From assembly GCF_022163125.1 (NCBI RefSeq), contig NZ_CP091881.1, positions 1,364,001 through 1,428,000 of the forward strand: a stretch of 64,000 nt of DNA, in the 5' to 3' direction. The DNA comes from Paenibacillus sp. HWE-109 (lineage in GTDB: Bacteria; Bacillota; Bacilli; Paenibacillales; NBRC-103111). Below the pieces are notes generated by a model. That model was not told the origin of the DNA. It saw nothing but the letters and a program-made list of their open reading frames with translations, and searched no databases. Shown piece after piece: positions 44,236 to 53,025 of the stretch. The position numbers were made by a program, and so were the translations under genes. Each line of letters starts with the position of its first letter. Within the stretch, counting starts at the first letter, position 1.

Positions 44236-45951
44236 ATGCTTCGTCGTTTTTTTGCTTATTACCGTCCGCATAGAAATCTGTTTATTCTGGATTTCTCTTG
44301 TGCGATTTTGGCTGCTTTTCTGGAATTAGCGTTTCCTCTGGCTGTGAACCGGGTCATTGACGATCTGCTCCCTAGCGGCAACTGGAAGTGGATATTGATA
44401 GCTTGTCTTGGCTTGCTTGGTATTTATATTGTCAGTGCCGCTTTGCATTATGTCGTTACGTACTGGGGGCATATGCTGGGTATCAACATAGAGTCAGATA
44501 TGCGGAAGAAACTTTTCGACCGGGTTCAGAAGTTGTCATTTCGTTATTTCGACAATAACAAAACGGGTCATTTGGTATCCCGAATGACGAACGATTTGAT
44601 GGATATCGGGGAAATAGCCCACCATGGACCAGAGGATTTATTTATCGCGATCATGACGCTTGCTGGCGCTTTCGGTATTATGCTGAGCATCAACTGGCAG
44701 CTTGCGGTCATGACATTCATCATTGTCCCGCTCATGATCTATTTGTCCTTATATTTTAGCGGCAAGATGTCCGCTGCCTTTAAGCGCATGTTCGCTGATA
44801 TTGCAGACTACAACGCGCGGGTTGAAAACAATGTTAGCGGAATCCGTGTCGTTCAAGCATTCGCGAATGAAAAATACGAAATCGACCGCTTCGCTGACAA
44901 CAATAATCGTTTTCGTCTTACGAAGCTTGTAGCCTATCGAATTATGGCATTGAATTCGTCGCTCAGTTTTATTTTAATGAAAGGCATTTCGTTGTTTGTG
45001 CTCGTTTGTGGGACATGGTTTGTTATTCAGAATCGCATGACCTATGGAGAGTTTATTGCCTTCCTTATGCTATCCAACGTGTTTCTCAGCCCTATTCAGC
45101 AAATTAATTCTGTCATTGAAACGTATCCCAAAGGAATTGCCGGATTCAAAAGGTACCTCGAGCTATTGGAAACCGCACCTGATGTAAATGATGCGCCGGA
45201 TGCTCGTAATGTGAAGCATGTCGTAGGGGAGATTCGCTACAGCGGCGTTGTCTTCGGCTATGAAAATAAGCAAAAGATTCTACAAGGAATCAACTTGTCT
45301 ATTCACGCTGGGGAAACGGTCGCGCTCGTCGGACCTTCTGGTGCAGGAAAGACGACACTGTGCTCGCTGCTGCCTCGTTTTTATGATATAGATGAAGGCT
45401 CTATTACGATTGACGGCATCGATATTCGCCAAATGACGTTGGAATCGCTGCGTTCTCATATCGGTATTGTACAGCAGGATGTGTTTCTATTCGATGGTAC
45501 GATCCGTGAAAATATCGCTTACGGCAAGCTGAAGGCTTCCGAATCGGAAATTTGGCAGGCCGCACAGAGAGCACAGCTAGAGGAACTGATACTGTCGTTG
45601 CCAGAGGGACTGGATACACTAATTGGAGAACGGGGAGTGAAGCTTTCTGGCGGACAGAAACAGCGGCTTTCCATAGCACGAATGTTTCTCAAGAATCCGC
45701 CGATCCTCATCTTGGATGAAGCGACTTCCGCTTTGGACACCGCGACGGAAGCCGCGATTCAACTCGCACTTGCAGAACTTTCGCAAGGACGTACGACACT
45801 TGTAATTGCCCACCGGTTGGCAACGATTAAAAACGCGGACCGCATTATCGTGGTAGCCGAACAAGGGATTATCGAACAAGGCAGGCATGAGGAACTCATA
45901 GAGGCTAAAGGGTTGTACAATCGTCTGCATGAGGCACAGTTCGGCAGCTAG
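44236..45951 (+). CDS. Exporter-fold ABC half transporter (membrane + ATPase), iron-regulated
   Basis: 571 residues: six membrane helices (about 1-310, with SFRYFDNNKTGHLVSRMTND and IRVVQAFANEKYE), then an ATPase domain. Walker A GPSGAGKTT is near residue 373, signature LSGGQKQRLSIARMF near 475, Walker B ILILDEATSALD near 495 and HRLATIKNADRI near 526. It will act as a homodimer or with a distant partner. TAGGAGG precedes ATG, and a Fur box lies upstream. It could export a siderophore or, like IrtAB/YbtPQ, import a ferric siderophore. The adjacent binding proteins lack FecCD-type permeases nearby, which keeps both options open. Confidence 0.88.
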   Translation: MLRRFFAYYRPHRNLFILDFSCAILAAFLELAFPLAVNRVIDDLLPSGNWKWILIACLGLLGIYIVSAALHYVVTYWGHMLGINIESDMRKKLFDRVQKLSFRYFDNNKTGHLVSRMTNDLMDIGEIAHHGPEDLFIAIMTLAGAFGIMLSINWQLAVMTFIIVPLMIYLSLYFSGKMSAAFKRMFADIADYNARVENNVSGIRVVQAFANEKYEIDRFADNNNRFRLTKLVAYRIMALNSSLSFILMKGISLFVLVCGTWFVIQNRMTYGEFIAFLMLSNVFLSPIQQINSVIETYPKGIAGFKRYLELLETAPDVNDAPDARNVKHVVGEIRYSGVVFGYENKQKILQGINLSIHAGETVALVGPSGAGKTTLCSLLPRFYDIDEGSITIDGIDIRQMTLESLRSHIGIVQQDVFLFDGTIRENIAYGKLKASESEIWQAAQRAQLEELILSLPEGLDTLIGERGVKLSGGQKQRLSIARMFLKNPPILILDEATSALDTATEAAIQLALAELSQGRTTLVIAHRLATIKNADRIIVVAEQGIIEQGRHEELIEAKGLYNRLHEAQFGS

Positions 45952-47609
45952 GAAGATTGCCTCAGTAGTTGGGGCAGAATTTCAAGCAGCTTTTCCCTGG
46001 TCAAAGCATCGCTATAATTCCATTGATCCGCTTCAACCATATGAACATGTCCGTTCTTGACTGCAGGGAGACTTCGCCAGAGAGCGGTGCTCAGCATTTC
46101 TTCCACGGTATGTCTGGCATTTCCTTCTGCTGGAAGCAGCATAAATATTCGATCGCCAGCATACTCAGGTAGGTTGGCGGGAGAAATTTCAGCAAATCCT
46201 TGCCCCGCATTCAACACCTCAGAAATTTTATCTACAGGTTGAAATCCGCAGGGGTGGTAGAGTGCGGATGAAAGCCCTGACGTTCCCATGACGAACCATC
46301 GCTTTCCATGGCCAGTGATGAATACGGAGGCCGTTTCCTGCGGCTTTATGTAAATCCTAAGCTGCTGCCACATTGCGGCTGCTTTGACATGGTAGTCCTC
46401 CAACCATTGTTCTGCTTCGCGTTTTCTGCCTAACCAATTGCCAAGCGTTTGCAGCCGTTCTGTGAGTGGCGCGAAGGAGTTGAATGTGACAGTGGGTGCG
46501 ATTCTTGAGACTTGACTGTACTGTCTTTCATCGGCGCTCGCAAAAATGATTAAATCCGGCTTTAGCTTCATCGTTTTGTCCAAACTGAGGGGGAAGCCTA
46601 CATCTTGAACGTTGTGGGTCAGCTGCTCAAATAAAGCATGTTTGTCGGATAAAAATCCACTCCCTACGGCTTTAACGCCAAGAGCGAGAAGGTCCCCAAA
46701 TGTTTCTCCGTAGTAAATTATCCGCTTGGGCTGTGCCGGAATTTCGACCTCGTGGCCCGTCCAGTCCCTCACGCGAGTGCTGCGACTCATGGTTCGGGCA
46801 TATTGCTTGGGAGTTACGCCAGAAATCTGACGAAAGCGGCGGTTGAAGTAGTATTCATCGGTAAAGCCAACCTGGCTGGCAATTTCCCGCAGAGGCTCCT
46901 TGGAGTTCAGCAGCAATTGTTTGGAATGATTAATACGTACTTCGGTTAAAAAGTGAAGAGGTTTTTTGCCGGTCAATTCCTGGAAGATCGATGTATATCT
47001 CCATTGCGAGATATTCGCTAATTGAGCAAGCTGCTTGACCGTAATATTATGCATATAATTGTTGCGCAAATATTGAATGGTGTACTCCACAGCCTGTGTC
47101 AAACTTGTGGAGTGTTCGAAATGGAGGTTGTGTTCGAGCAGGAAGCCCATCAACTCCTGAAAACGCAGCTGTCGCTGAAACCACTCGAGGTCGTCTTCTT
47201 TTATTTGCTCCATATGCAGACTTTCTACAAGTCGAATTAAACGGGAAAAAGGGAAGGAAAGGATCTCCTCTCGGCCGGGGAAAATGGCCCCCGTGTACGT
47301 ATGAGGATGTTTATTCCGCATTTGAATGACCACGAATGAAATTCGGTAGAGTCGTATTGCGTTGTCGTAGCCATTTTCAATCTGAAATGAAGTGCCAGGC
47401 GCAATCGAATAACATTTATCAGGAGCTACCTGGAAAATATTCTCGTTTAGGCGCAAGGTTCCCTTGCCATATTTGAAAACCATAAGTGTATGGAAGGAGG
47501 TTGATTGTTGCCCAGAGTTCCAACCGACCGATTGTTCAATCCGTTCGACATCGGATAGTTGAAATAGCAAGGAGCGAAGGGGAGCCTCATTCTGTTTCTG
47601 AAGAACCAT
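45948..47609 (-). CDS. AraC-family regulator fused to siderophore-binding domain (Btr-like), A
   Basis: About 553 residues from ATG at 47609. An N-terminal cupin-like part comes first, then the AraC double helix-turn-helix (ITVKQLAQLANISQWRYTSI, REIASQVGFTDEYYFNRRF). A FecB-type binding domain follows (RDWTGHEVEIPAQPKRIIYY to the end). The architecture is that of Bacillus Btr/YbbB, a cytoplasmic activator that binds the ferric or free siderophore. The longer frame from 47687 is possible; AGTAGG 9 nt before 47609 favours the shorter. The sensor domain closely parallels the lipoprotein at 47740-48771 (GETFGDLLALGVK against GETFSDLLALNVK). It likely activates that gene. The 3' end overlaps the ABC gene stop by 4 bp, convergently. 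Confidence 0.88.
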   Translation of the reverse strand: MVLQKQNEAPLRSLLFQLSDVERIEQSVGWNSGQQSTSFHTLMVFKYGKGTLRLNENIFQVAPDKCYSIAPGTSFQIENGYDNAIRLYRISFVVIQMRNKHPHTYTGAIFPGREEILSFPFSRLIRLVESLHMEQIKEDDLEWFQRQLRFQELMGFLLEHNLHFEHSTSLTQAVEYTIQYLRNNYMHNITVKQLAQLANISQWRYTSIFQELTGKKPLHFLTEVRINHSKQLLLNSKEPLREIASQVGFTDEYYFNRRFRQISGVTPKQYARTMSRSTRVRDWTGHEVEIPAQPKRIIYYGETFGDLLALGVKAVGSGFLSDKHALFEQLTHNVQDVGFPLSLDKTMKLKPDLIIFASADERQYSQVSRIAPTVTFNSFAPLTERLQTLGNWLGRKREAEQWLEDYHVKAAAMWQQLRIYIKPQETASVFITGHGKRWFVMGTSGLSSALYHPCGFQPVDKISEVLNAGQGFAEISPANLPEYAGDRIFMLLPAEGNARHTVEEMLSTALWRSLPAVKNGHVHMVEADQWNYSDALTREKLLEILPQLLRQSS

Positions 47610-47641
47610 ATCGATCATCCTACTTTCTAATTGAAAAACAT

Positions 47642-47656
47642 TCTCAATGAATTTCA
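47642..47656. promoter_or_regulatory. Weak Fur-like site upstream of regulator A
   Basis: TCTCAATGAATTTCA resembles the divergent boxes TGAGAATCAATTTCA and TGAGAATCAATCTCA seen elsewhere, but matches the canonical box at only about 9 of 14 positions. Confidence 0.3.
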
Positions 47657-47739
47657 TTGTATACAAATTAAAGAAGCTTTTCAACAAAGTTGAGAAGCTC
47701 CCAGTTATTCAATCTCTTTGAACCGCATCGAACACGCGA

Positions 47740-48771
47740 CTATTTATTTATCATCTTAGGAAGTTCCTGCAACAACCATTCCCTTGTGATCGCATCGCTT
47801 CCTGATTGCAAAATAGGAAGTGTATACACGTGGTTATCTTTAACAGCGGCCAAATTTCTCCAAATACTGCTGTTGATCATGGCATCCGTTGATCTTTTGG
47901 CTTCCTCATCCGTAGGGGTAAGGATGAAAATTCGATCACCGGCAAATTCCGGTAAAAGTTCCAGGGAGATTTGTTTGAAACCACTTTTTTCATCGAGCAC
48001 ACTTTGAATCGGAGGCGTAGGCTTAAAGTTGCCTGAATGGTAGAGTACTTGAGATAGTCCTGCACGTGCCATCACAAACAAACGGTCTCCCGGGTAATAA
48101 GTGAAGACAGATGCTGTTTCGCCTGGTTTCACTCCAGCTGCTTGAAGTTCTTTCATCATGGTTTGCATTTTGACTTTGTAGTTCGCCATCCATAGATCTG
48201 CTTGAGCTTTCTTGCCGATGATTTCGCCTAACAGAGGTATCCGTTCTTCCAAGGAAGCAAAAGTATCAAACATGATGGTAGGTGCGATTTTGGAGAGCTG
48301 CTCATAAGCCTTTTCATCCGTATTTGCCACTATGATTAGGTCCGGATTCAAATTTAGTGATTTCTCAAAATTGATTGGAAAGCCGATATCTTCGATGCCA
48401 TTTAATTGCTTTTCATAGACCGTTCCCTTCGTTGCTGCTATGTCGGTGCCAATCACCTTGACGTTCAGGGCTAACAAATCGCTGAAAGTTTCTCCTGAGA
48501 AAATAATGCGTTGTGGAGCAAGGGGGATATCTACCTGGTGGCCCTTGTAATCCGTATACTTGTGTGTGGTCGCTACCTTTTCACCTGAAGTTGTGTTCGA
48601 GGTGGAAGGGCTGCTTGATTGAGTTGGGGGAGCGGGATTCGCTTTCGCTTGTTGATTTGAGTTTCCAGAATTGCTGCAAGCAGTCATGCTAGCTCCTATC
48701 AATGCGATAAAGGTAAAGGCAAGGAATGCTTTTCTTGTTGGTTTCATTGTGATTTTCATTGAGTTTTTCAT
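47740..48771 (-). CDS. Siderophore-binding lipoprotein (FecB/FhuD-like), A
   Basis: 343 residues. The signal peptide ends in the lipobox MTAC near residue 32, followed by a Gln/Asn/Pro/Ser linker and the class III binding domain (THKYTDYKGHQVDIPLAPQR, DLLALNVKVIG, LNLNPDLIIVANTDEKAYEQ). GGAGG precedes ATG at 48771, and a perfect Fur box lies 41 bp upstream. It should capture a ferric siderophore at the cell surface. No FecCD permease or FecE ATPase is encoded next to it. Regulator A downstream carries a copy-like version of this domain. Confidence 0.92.
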   Translation of the reverse strand: MKNSMKITMKPTRKAFLAFTFIALIGASMTACSNSGNSNQQAKANPAPPTQSSSPSTSNTTSGEKVATTHKYTDYKGHQVDIPLAPQRIIFSGETFSDLLALNVKVIGTDIAATKGTVYEKQLNGIEDIGFPINFEKSLNLNPDLIIVANTDEKAYEQLSKIAPTIMFDTFASLEERIPLLGEIIGKKAQADLWMANYKVKMQTMMKELQAAGVKPGETASVFTYYPGDRLFVMARAGLSQVLYHSGNFKPTPPIQSVLDEKSGFKQISLELLPEFAGDRIFILTPTDEEAKRSTDAMINSSIWRNLAAVKDNHVYTLPILQSGSDAITREWLLQELPKMINK

Positions 48772-48811
48772 TAAGTTTGTTCCTCCAGATGGGATAACTC
48801 CAAATTAGTAA

Positions 48812-48826
48812 TGATAATCATTATCA
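48812..48826. promoter_or_regulatory. Fur box (perfect 7-1-7)
   Basis: TGATAATCATTATCA matches the consensus TGATAATNATTATCA at all defined positions. It lies upstream of the leftward siderophore-binding lipoprotein. Confidence 0.92.
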
Positions 48827-48996
48827 GTAGTATTCATCATAGAGGATTCATTGTCCACACTCAATGGACAAAATCTAAGCTTAGTTTCTTTTTTACACAA
48901 AAAACCATGCCCGACTGGTTACGTTTGTGCAAAATGAGATTGAAAATGTGTATGGAGTCAGTCTTATCGACAGGTTATAATGAGCAATGAATGAAC

Positions 48997-49011
48997 TGAT
49001 AACGATTATCA
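48997..49011. promoter_or_regulatory. Fur box
   Basis: TGATAACGATTATCA, one mismatch from the consensus, 60 bp before the rightward siderophore-binding lipoprotein. Further ATTATTAACGATAAAG sequence may extend the site. Confidence 0.88.
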
Positions 49012-49071
49012 TTATTAACGATAAAGTTCATCTCATTACAATAAGATTGGCTAAGGGAGCTGGCACAAAGA

Positions 49072-50052
49072 ATGGCAGAGATATCAAAAGGGCATAGACA
49101 TAGGATTCGTTGGATGGTCATTCTCCTGATCATTGTGGTTAGCTTGGCAGGCTGCGGCGACAAGCAAAGCAAATCAATGAATGCGGGAGCCAATAAACAG
49201 ACGGACAGTGGGACAAGAAAAGTTAAGGATGCTTTTGGCGAGGTAGAAATTCCGATTAAGCCCAAGCGAGTGGCGGGTATTTACTTGGAGGATTACATGT
49301 TGGCACTGGGTGTGAAACCGATCGTGCAATGGTATCATCCATCGTGGGGCAAGCAGGATTATTTGGGGATGGCGACTACAGATGTGCCATTGTTCGATAT
49401 TACCGGCAGTTTGGAGCCGTTGATTGAGCAAAATCTTGATTTAATTATTTTGAACGCCGGGATAGATCAAGCTGGGTACGAATTATATTCTAAGATTGCC
49501 CCCACCTATCGGCTGACCCGCGAGGTGACTGTGGACGCTGCAGCGACACTACGAACTATTGGCGATCTGCTCGGTATTCCTGAGAAAGTGGACAGCGTAT
49601 TGAAAGACTATGATCTGAAGAAAGCAGATGCCAAATTGAAGCTGGAAGCAGCCATTGGCAGGCAAACGGTTGCGGTTGTGCGTCTTGATGTCGGAGGAAA
49701 GCCGGAGCTGCGTTTGTTTGGTCAGAATAACGCCTACACGGGCATGATTTACAAAGACCTCGGTTTGGAGCCATTTCCGTGGGTCAAGAGTATCGAAGCT
49801 CATGAAGTTATTTCACAAGAAAAAATACCGGAATTTACTGCCGATCATATTATCATTTTCCCTTCTGACGGGAAGTGGGACTCAGAGGCCAATAAGAAGG
49901 CGGTTGCCCTGCTTGACGACCCGATTTGGAGAAGTATTCCAGCTGTGAAAAATGGTCATGTGTATCAACTTGAACGTTCGCATTGGCAATCGGGCGCGAT
50001 CACAGCGAATCGTATGAAGATTGACGACCTGTTGAAATTTTTAGTGAAATAG
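49072..50052 (+). CDS. Siderophore-binding lipoprotein (FecB/FhuD-like), B
   Basis: 326 residues. The leader starts MAEISKGHRHRIRWMVILL and ends in the lipobox LAGC near residue 27. The binding domain follows (RKVKDAFGEVEIPIKPKRVA, YLEDYMLALGVKPIVQWYHP, NLDLIILNAGIDQAGYELYS). The Y/W-rich loop WYHPSWGKQDYLG differs from lipoprotein A, suggesting a different siderophore. AAGGGAG precedes the ATG and a Fur box lies upstream. It is co-oriented with regulator B, whose sensor domain has the matching loop WSHTGWGRQEYL. Confidence 0.9.
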   Translation: MAEISKGHRHRIRWMVILLIIVVSLAGCGDKQSKSMNAGANKQTDSGTRKVKDAFGEVEIPIKPKRVAGIYLEDYMLALGVKPIVQWYHPSWGKQDYLGMATTDVPLFDITGSLEPLIEQNLDLIILNAGIDQAGYELYSKIAPTYRLTREVTVDAAATLRTIGDLLGIPEKVDSVLKDYDLKKADAKLKLEAAIGRQTVAVVRLDVGGKPELRLFGQNNAYTGMIYKDLGLEPFPWVKSIEAHEVISQEKIPEFTADHIIIFPSDGKWDSEANKKAVALLDDPIWRSIPAVKNGHVYQLERSHWQSGAITANRMKIDDLLKFLVK

Positions 50053-50086
50053 AAGGTCGAGTGAACACAACGTTGTGAGTTAAAAA

Positions 50087-50124
50087 GGAAGCTTTTCATG
50101 CAAGATTGAAGAGCTTTCTTTTTT
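50087..50124 (+). terminator. Terminator between lipoprotein B and regulator B
   Basis: GGAAGCTTTTC pairs with GAAGAGCTTTC (11 bp including G-T pairs) and is followed by TTTTTT. Regulator B therefore has its own Fur-controlled promoter. Confidence 0.8.
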
Positions 50125-50136
50125 ACTCTATAATGA

Positions 50137-50151
50137 TGATAATCATTCTCA
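50137..50151. promoter_or_regulatory. Fur box
   Basis: TGATAATCATTCTCA, one mismatch from the consensus, 25 bp before regulator B. Confidence 0.88.
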
Positions 50152-50175
50152 TTATAAGAAAAAGGGGCGTGTAAG

Positions 50176-51786
50176 ATGAACAACGAGACGGCATCTCGCC
50201 GCTATCCTTTGGTCATTTATATCATGACAGGTATTCAGAAACGCCATATGGCCCCATTTTCTAGCGAAAAGTATGTTGGTCTTGAAGGTGAGTACATGCT
50301 GTTCGCAATTATGGACGGCGCAGCAGAAATAAGGATAGGAAGTGAGTCCTACGGGCTGAGCAGGGAAAGTCTGATTGTTGCGGAGCCAGGTCAAGCCGCT
50401 CTCAGCTTTACACGGGAAAACATCCTCTCTCACTACTTCATCACGTTCAAAGCGTTTCGAGTCTCGGACTCAGTCGCACAGCAAGATGAGTCGCCGGAGG
50501 CTTTCCCATGTACGGGGGCATTAACTTGCGTGCCTTTCTCACAATGTGTCGATCTACTAGAAGCAATTGAGCAGCATAGCTCAGATGAAAATGAATTAAT
50601 GAGGTTTTACAACCATGTGCGGTTCGAGGAACTGATTCGCTTGGTCCTACAACAAAATACAAGAGCGGTGCCAGCATCGAATTTGCGTGATGTTGTGAAA
50701 AGCTCGATCGACTACATAAGTGACCACTACACCGATCAGATGACTGTTTCTCAGTTGGCTGCAGATGCGAACGTATATCAGTGGCAATACACCCGGATAT
50801 TCAAGGAACTGACTGGTCAAATTCCCCTTGAATTCATCAATAAGCTGAGGATCGATCATGCTAAGCAGCTGCTGCTCAAGACAGAGGATCGGATTCACGA
50901 GATTGCCCAGCATGTCGGCTTCAACAACGAGTTTTATTTCAACCGCCGATTTAAGAAAATGGAGGGCATAGCACCCGGGAGGTACAGGCAGCATCATCGG
51001 GGGAAGCTGCGCATCGTCTCCTTGCTTATGGAAGATTTATTACTCACTTTGGGCGTTACGCCGATAGTACAATGGTCGCATACAGGCTGGGGACGGCAAG
51101 AATATCTAAAGCTAAACACGGTTCCAGTATTCGATGTATTGCAGAATAGCTTTGAACCGCTTTCGACATTCAATCCAGATTTGATCATCGCACGAAAAAG
51201 TGATTATGAGTATCGAACCAATCAATACGAGCAATGCAAGCGTTTTGTGCAGACTGAGATCATTACACATAATGATGATGACTGGCACTCGACCTTGCGA
51301 ACAGTTGCGAATCGGTTGGGGCGGGTGGATCAAGCGGAGCTGGCTATCCAGCAATATGAGACCAAAGTATCTAAGGCCAGAGGGTTGTTAAACCGTGCAA
51401 TCCATAACCGGACTTATGCTTTTCTGCGTGTATCAGCCGAATGCATTAGTGTTGATCAGACCTACACGAAGCCCTTTCTATGGGGGGAATTAGGAATTGT
51501 TCCGCACCTGATGGTGCAGGAGTTAACCTCTGATGCAGGTAGACTGGGCGTGACTTGGAAATGGTTGCAAGAGTTGGATGCCGATTATATTTTCTACGCA
51601 TTCGATAAGTGGCATGAACAAGAGGCGGGTTCAGAAAGACAGCAAATTGCCCATCCGTTGTGGCAGACCATTCCTGCCGTACGCAATGGTCATGCTTTCG
51701 AGGTCGACTTTATGACTTGGATGAACCATGGTTACCTGGCCAACAACCAAAAAATAGATGATGTGTTGAGATTACTAGTTATTTAA
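50176..51786 (+). CDS. AraC-family regulator fused to siderophore-binding domain (Btr-like), B
   Basis: 536 residues: N-terminal cupin-like part (about 1-150), AraC double helix-turn-helix (MTVSQLAADANVYQWQYTRI and IHEIAQHVGFNNEFYFNRRF, about 185-275), then a FecB-type domain. The fused domain starts directly at the first strand (KLRIVSLLMEDLLLTLGVTP) and lacks the N-terminal segment retained in regulator A. Its binding loop parallels lipoprotein B. AAGGGG precedes ATG. It probably senses the siderophore carried by lipoprotein B and activates its gene under iron limitation. Confidence 0.88.
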   Translation: MNNETASRRYPLVIYIMTGIQKRHMAPFSSEKYVGLEGEYMLFAIMDGAAEIRIGSESYGLSRESLIVAEPGQAALSFTRENILSHYFITFKAFRVSDSVAQQDESPEAFPCTGALTCVPFSQCVDLLEAIEQHSSDENELMRFYNHVRFEELIRLVLQQNTRAVPASNLRDVVKSSIDYISDHYTDQMTVSQLAADANVYQWQYTRIFKELTGQIPLEFINKLRIDHAKQLLLKTEDRIHEIAQHVGFNNEFYFNRRFKKMEGIAPGRYRQHHRGKLRIVSLLMEDLLLTLGVTPIVQWSHTGWGRQEYLKLNTVPVFDVLQNSFEPLSTFNPDLIIARKSDYEYRTNQYEQCKRFVQTEIITHNDDDWHSTLRTVANRLGRVDQAELAIQQYETKVSKARGLLNRAIHNRTYAFLRVSAECISVDQTYTKPFLWGELGIVPHLMVQELTSDAGRLGVTWKWLQELDADYIFYAFDKWHEQEAGSERQQIAHPLWQTIPAVRNGHAFEVDFMTWMNHGYLANNQKIDDVLRLLVI

Positions 51787-51880
51787 TTGGTGAAAGCTTG
51801 CATAAGTTGCACACCTACCCACTGAAATCGACAGAATTCGACGAATCGTTATAAGAGCTATGCATAAGGAGTGAATCACG

Positions 51881-52183
51881 ATGTCGAATAATTACAAACG
51901 CTTCATTCAAAATCAATTCGAAAAAGCAAAGTCTACCGCTTCTGAATTCATCTCTTCAAGAAGTGAAGAACAAGAAGATGGCATTATAGAACTCAATCCA
52001 CAATATTATGTTGAGCTGCAAGCAATCGCCGATAGGCAGCATACGACCGTCCAAGCAATCGTAAATGGAATCATTGCCCAATATCTGGCAAGCGCCCCAT
52101 ACGAATCGACACCCATTTCAGTCGACCAAAAGGAAGACAACCCGCTTCTGTATTTGGATGGCATTTGCAAACTAGAGGATTAA
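51881..52183 (+). CDS. VapB-like antitoxin candidate
   Basis: 100 residues. The N-terminal half is basic and Ser-rich. The central segment (IIELNPQYYVELQAIADRQH, then TTVQAIVNGIIAQYL) has a strand-helix-helix layout compatible with a ribbon-helix-helix DNA-binding fold, and an acidic tail ends the protein. AAGGAGTGAATCACG precedes ATG. The PIN-domain gene begins 13 bp downstream with an almost identical ribosome site, as in VapBC operons. Antitoxin role is inferred from this context. Confidence 0.65.
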   Translation: MSNNYKRFIQNQFEKAKSTASEFISSRSEEQEDGIIELNPQYYVELQAIADRQHTTVQAIVNGIIAQYLASAPYESTPISVDQKEDNPLLYLDGICKLED

Positions 52184-52196
52184 GGAGTGTTGATAG

Positions 52197-52655
52197 ATGG
52201 ATAACCACTTGAATATTCAGGATGCCATTTTTCTGGATGAAACAGCTTTAGCCGCTTTAATGAACCCAGAAGATCCCCGCTACATCAAAGCCCGTTCCCT
52301 GTTTCTGGATTTGCACGATCTTGAACGTAATTACGTGACGACCAACTCGATTATATTTGAACTTCACGAATGGCTGCGCAATGAATACAGCTATCAGAAG
52401 GCGGAATATTTTCTGAGTGCAATTGATAAAGCAGTGAGCAAAGGCAAGCTGGCGCTCATCTCCAGCGGTCCCGAATTTGAGGGGGAATCGCGTAGACTGC
52501 TTATGGACAGACCCGAGCTCCGGTTCTCGCTCAGCGAAGCATTTACGGCCGTGACCATGTCCTATTATCAGGTAAAACGCATATTTACTTTCAACCGTAA
52601 TTTCATGATGCTTGCCAATCTGGATAGGGATATTCGCATCATTCCATCCAATTAG
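52197..52655 (+). CDS. PIN-domain protein, VapC-like with altered active site
   Basis: 152 residues. The PIN pattern is seen in IFLDETALAAL (Asp14), TNSIIFELHEWL (Glu55), RFSLSEAFTAVTM and IFTFNRNF. The third and fourth acidic positions, normally Asp in …LxDA… and FTFD, are Glu114 and Asn133 here. Classical VapC toxins cleave RNA with Mg held by these residues, so activity may be reduced or changed. The length is slightly above the usual 130-140. AAGGAGTG precedes ATG. It is probably the toxin partner of the upstream small protein. Confidence 0.72.
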   Translation: MDNHLNIQDAIFLDETALAALMNPEDPRYIKARSLFLDLHDLERNYVTTNSIIFELHEWLRNEYSYQKAEYFLSAIDKAVSKGKLALISSGPEFEGESRRLLMDRPELRFSLSEAFTAVTMSYYQVKRIFTFNRNFMMLANLDRDIRIIPSN

Positions 52656-52728
52656 AAGTCTTTATACAAATGGGGATGACCCCAAACTTACATGGCCATA
52701 CGGCCATTACCATGAATGAAAATGTACT

Positions 52729-52786
52729 CGGCCTGTGAGCCTGCTTGTTCCATACTGGAACTGCAGGTCACAGGCCGTTACTTTTT
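52729..52786 (+). terminator. Long terminator hairpin
   Basis: CGGCCTGTGA…CCTGC pairs with GCAGG…TCACAGGCCG, with an inner TTCCA/TGGAA stem, followed by TTACTTTTT. The rest of the 52656-53025 gap shows no gene. Confidence 0.85.
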
Positions 52787-53025
52787 GGGCAGGCTTTCCA
52801 GCTTTGCGGCACCGCGGGCATGGATACACTGCAACAGGTCGTTGGCGCTATCGGCACGGCAAAACTATTTGTTTAGCTAAGAGCAACAAGTTTTCATAGA
52901 GCCAACTGTCTTTACACAGGGTCATTATTTAAACCAAATGAAACAACGTTTCTCTAGACCCACATGAAGAGTGACTGGTAGTATTAGAAAGCACAGAAGG
53001 GGTTGAGAGGAGAACTGAGGTAGAA

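Noticed and set aside
44236..45951. ABC half transporter as a multidrug exporter
   Set aside because: A Fur box and the siderophore receptor genes beside it make an iron role more likely, although the fold alone cannot tell.
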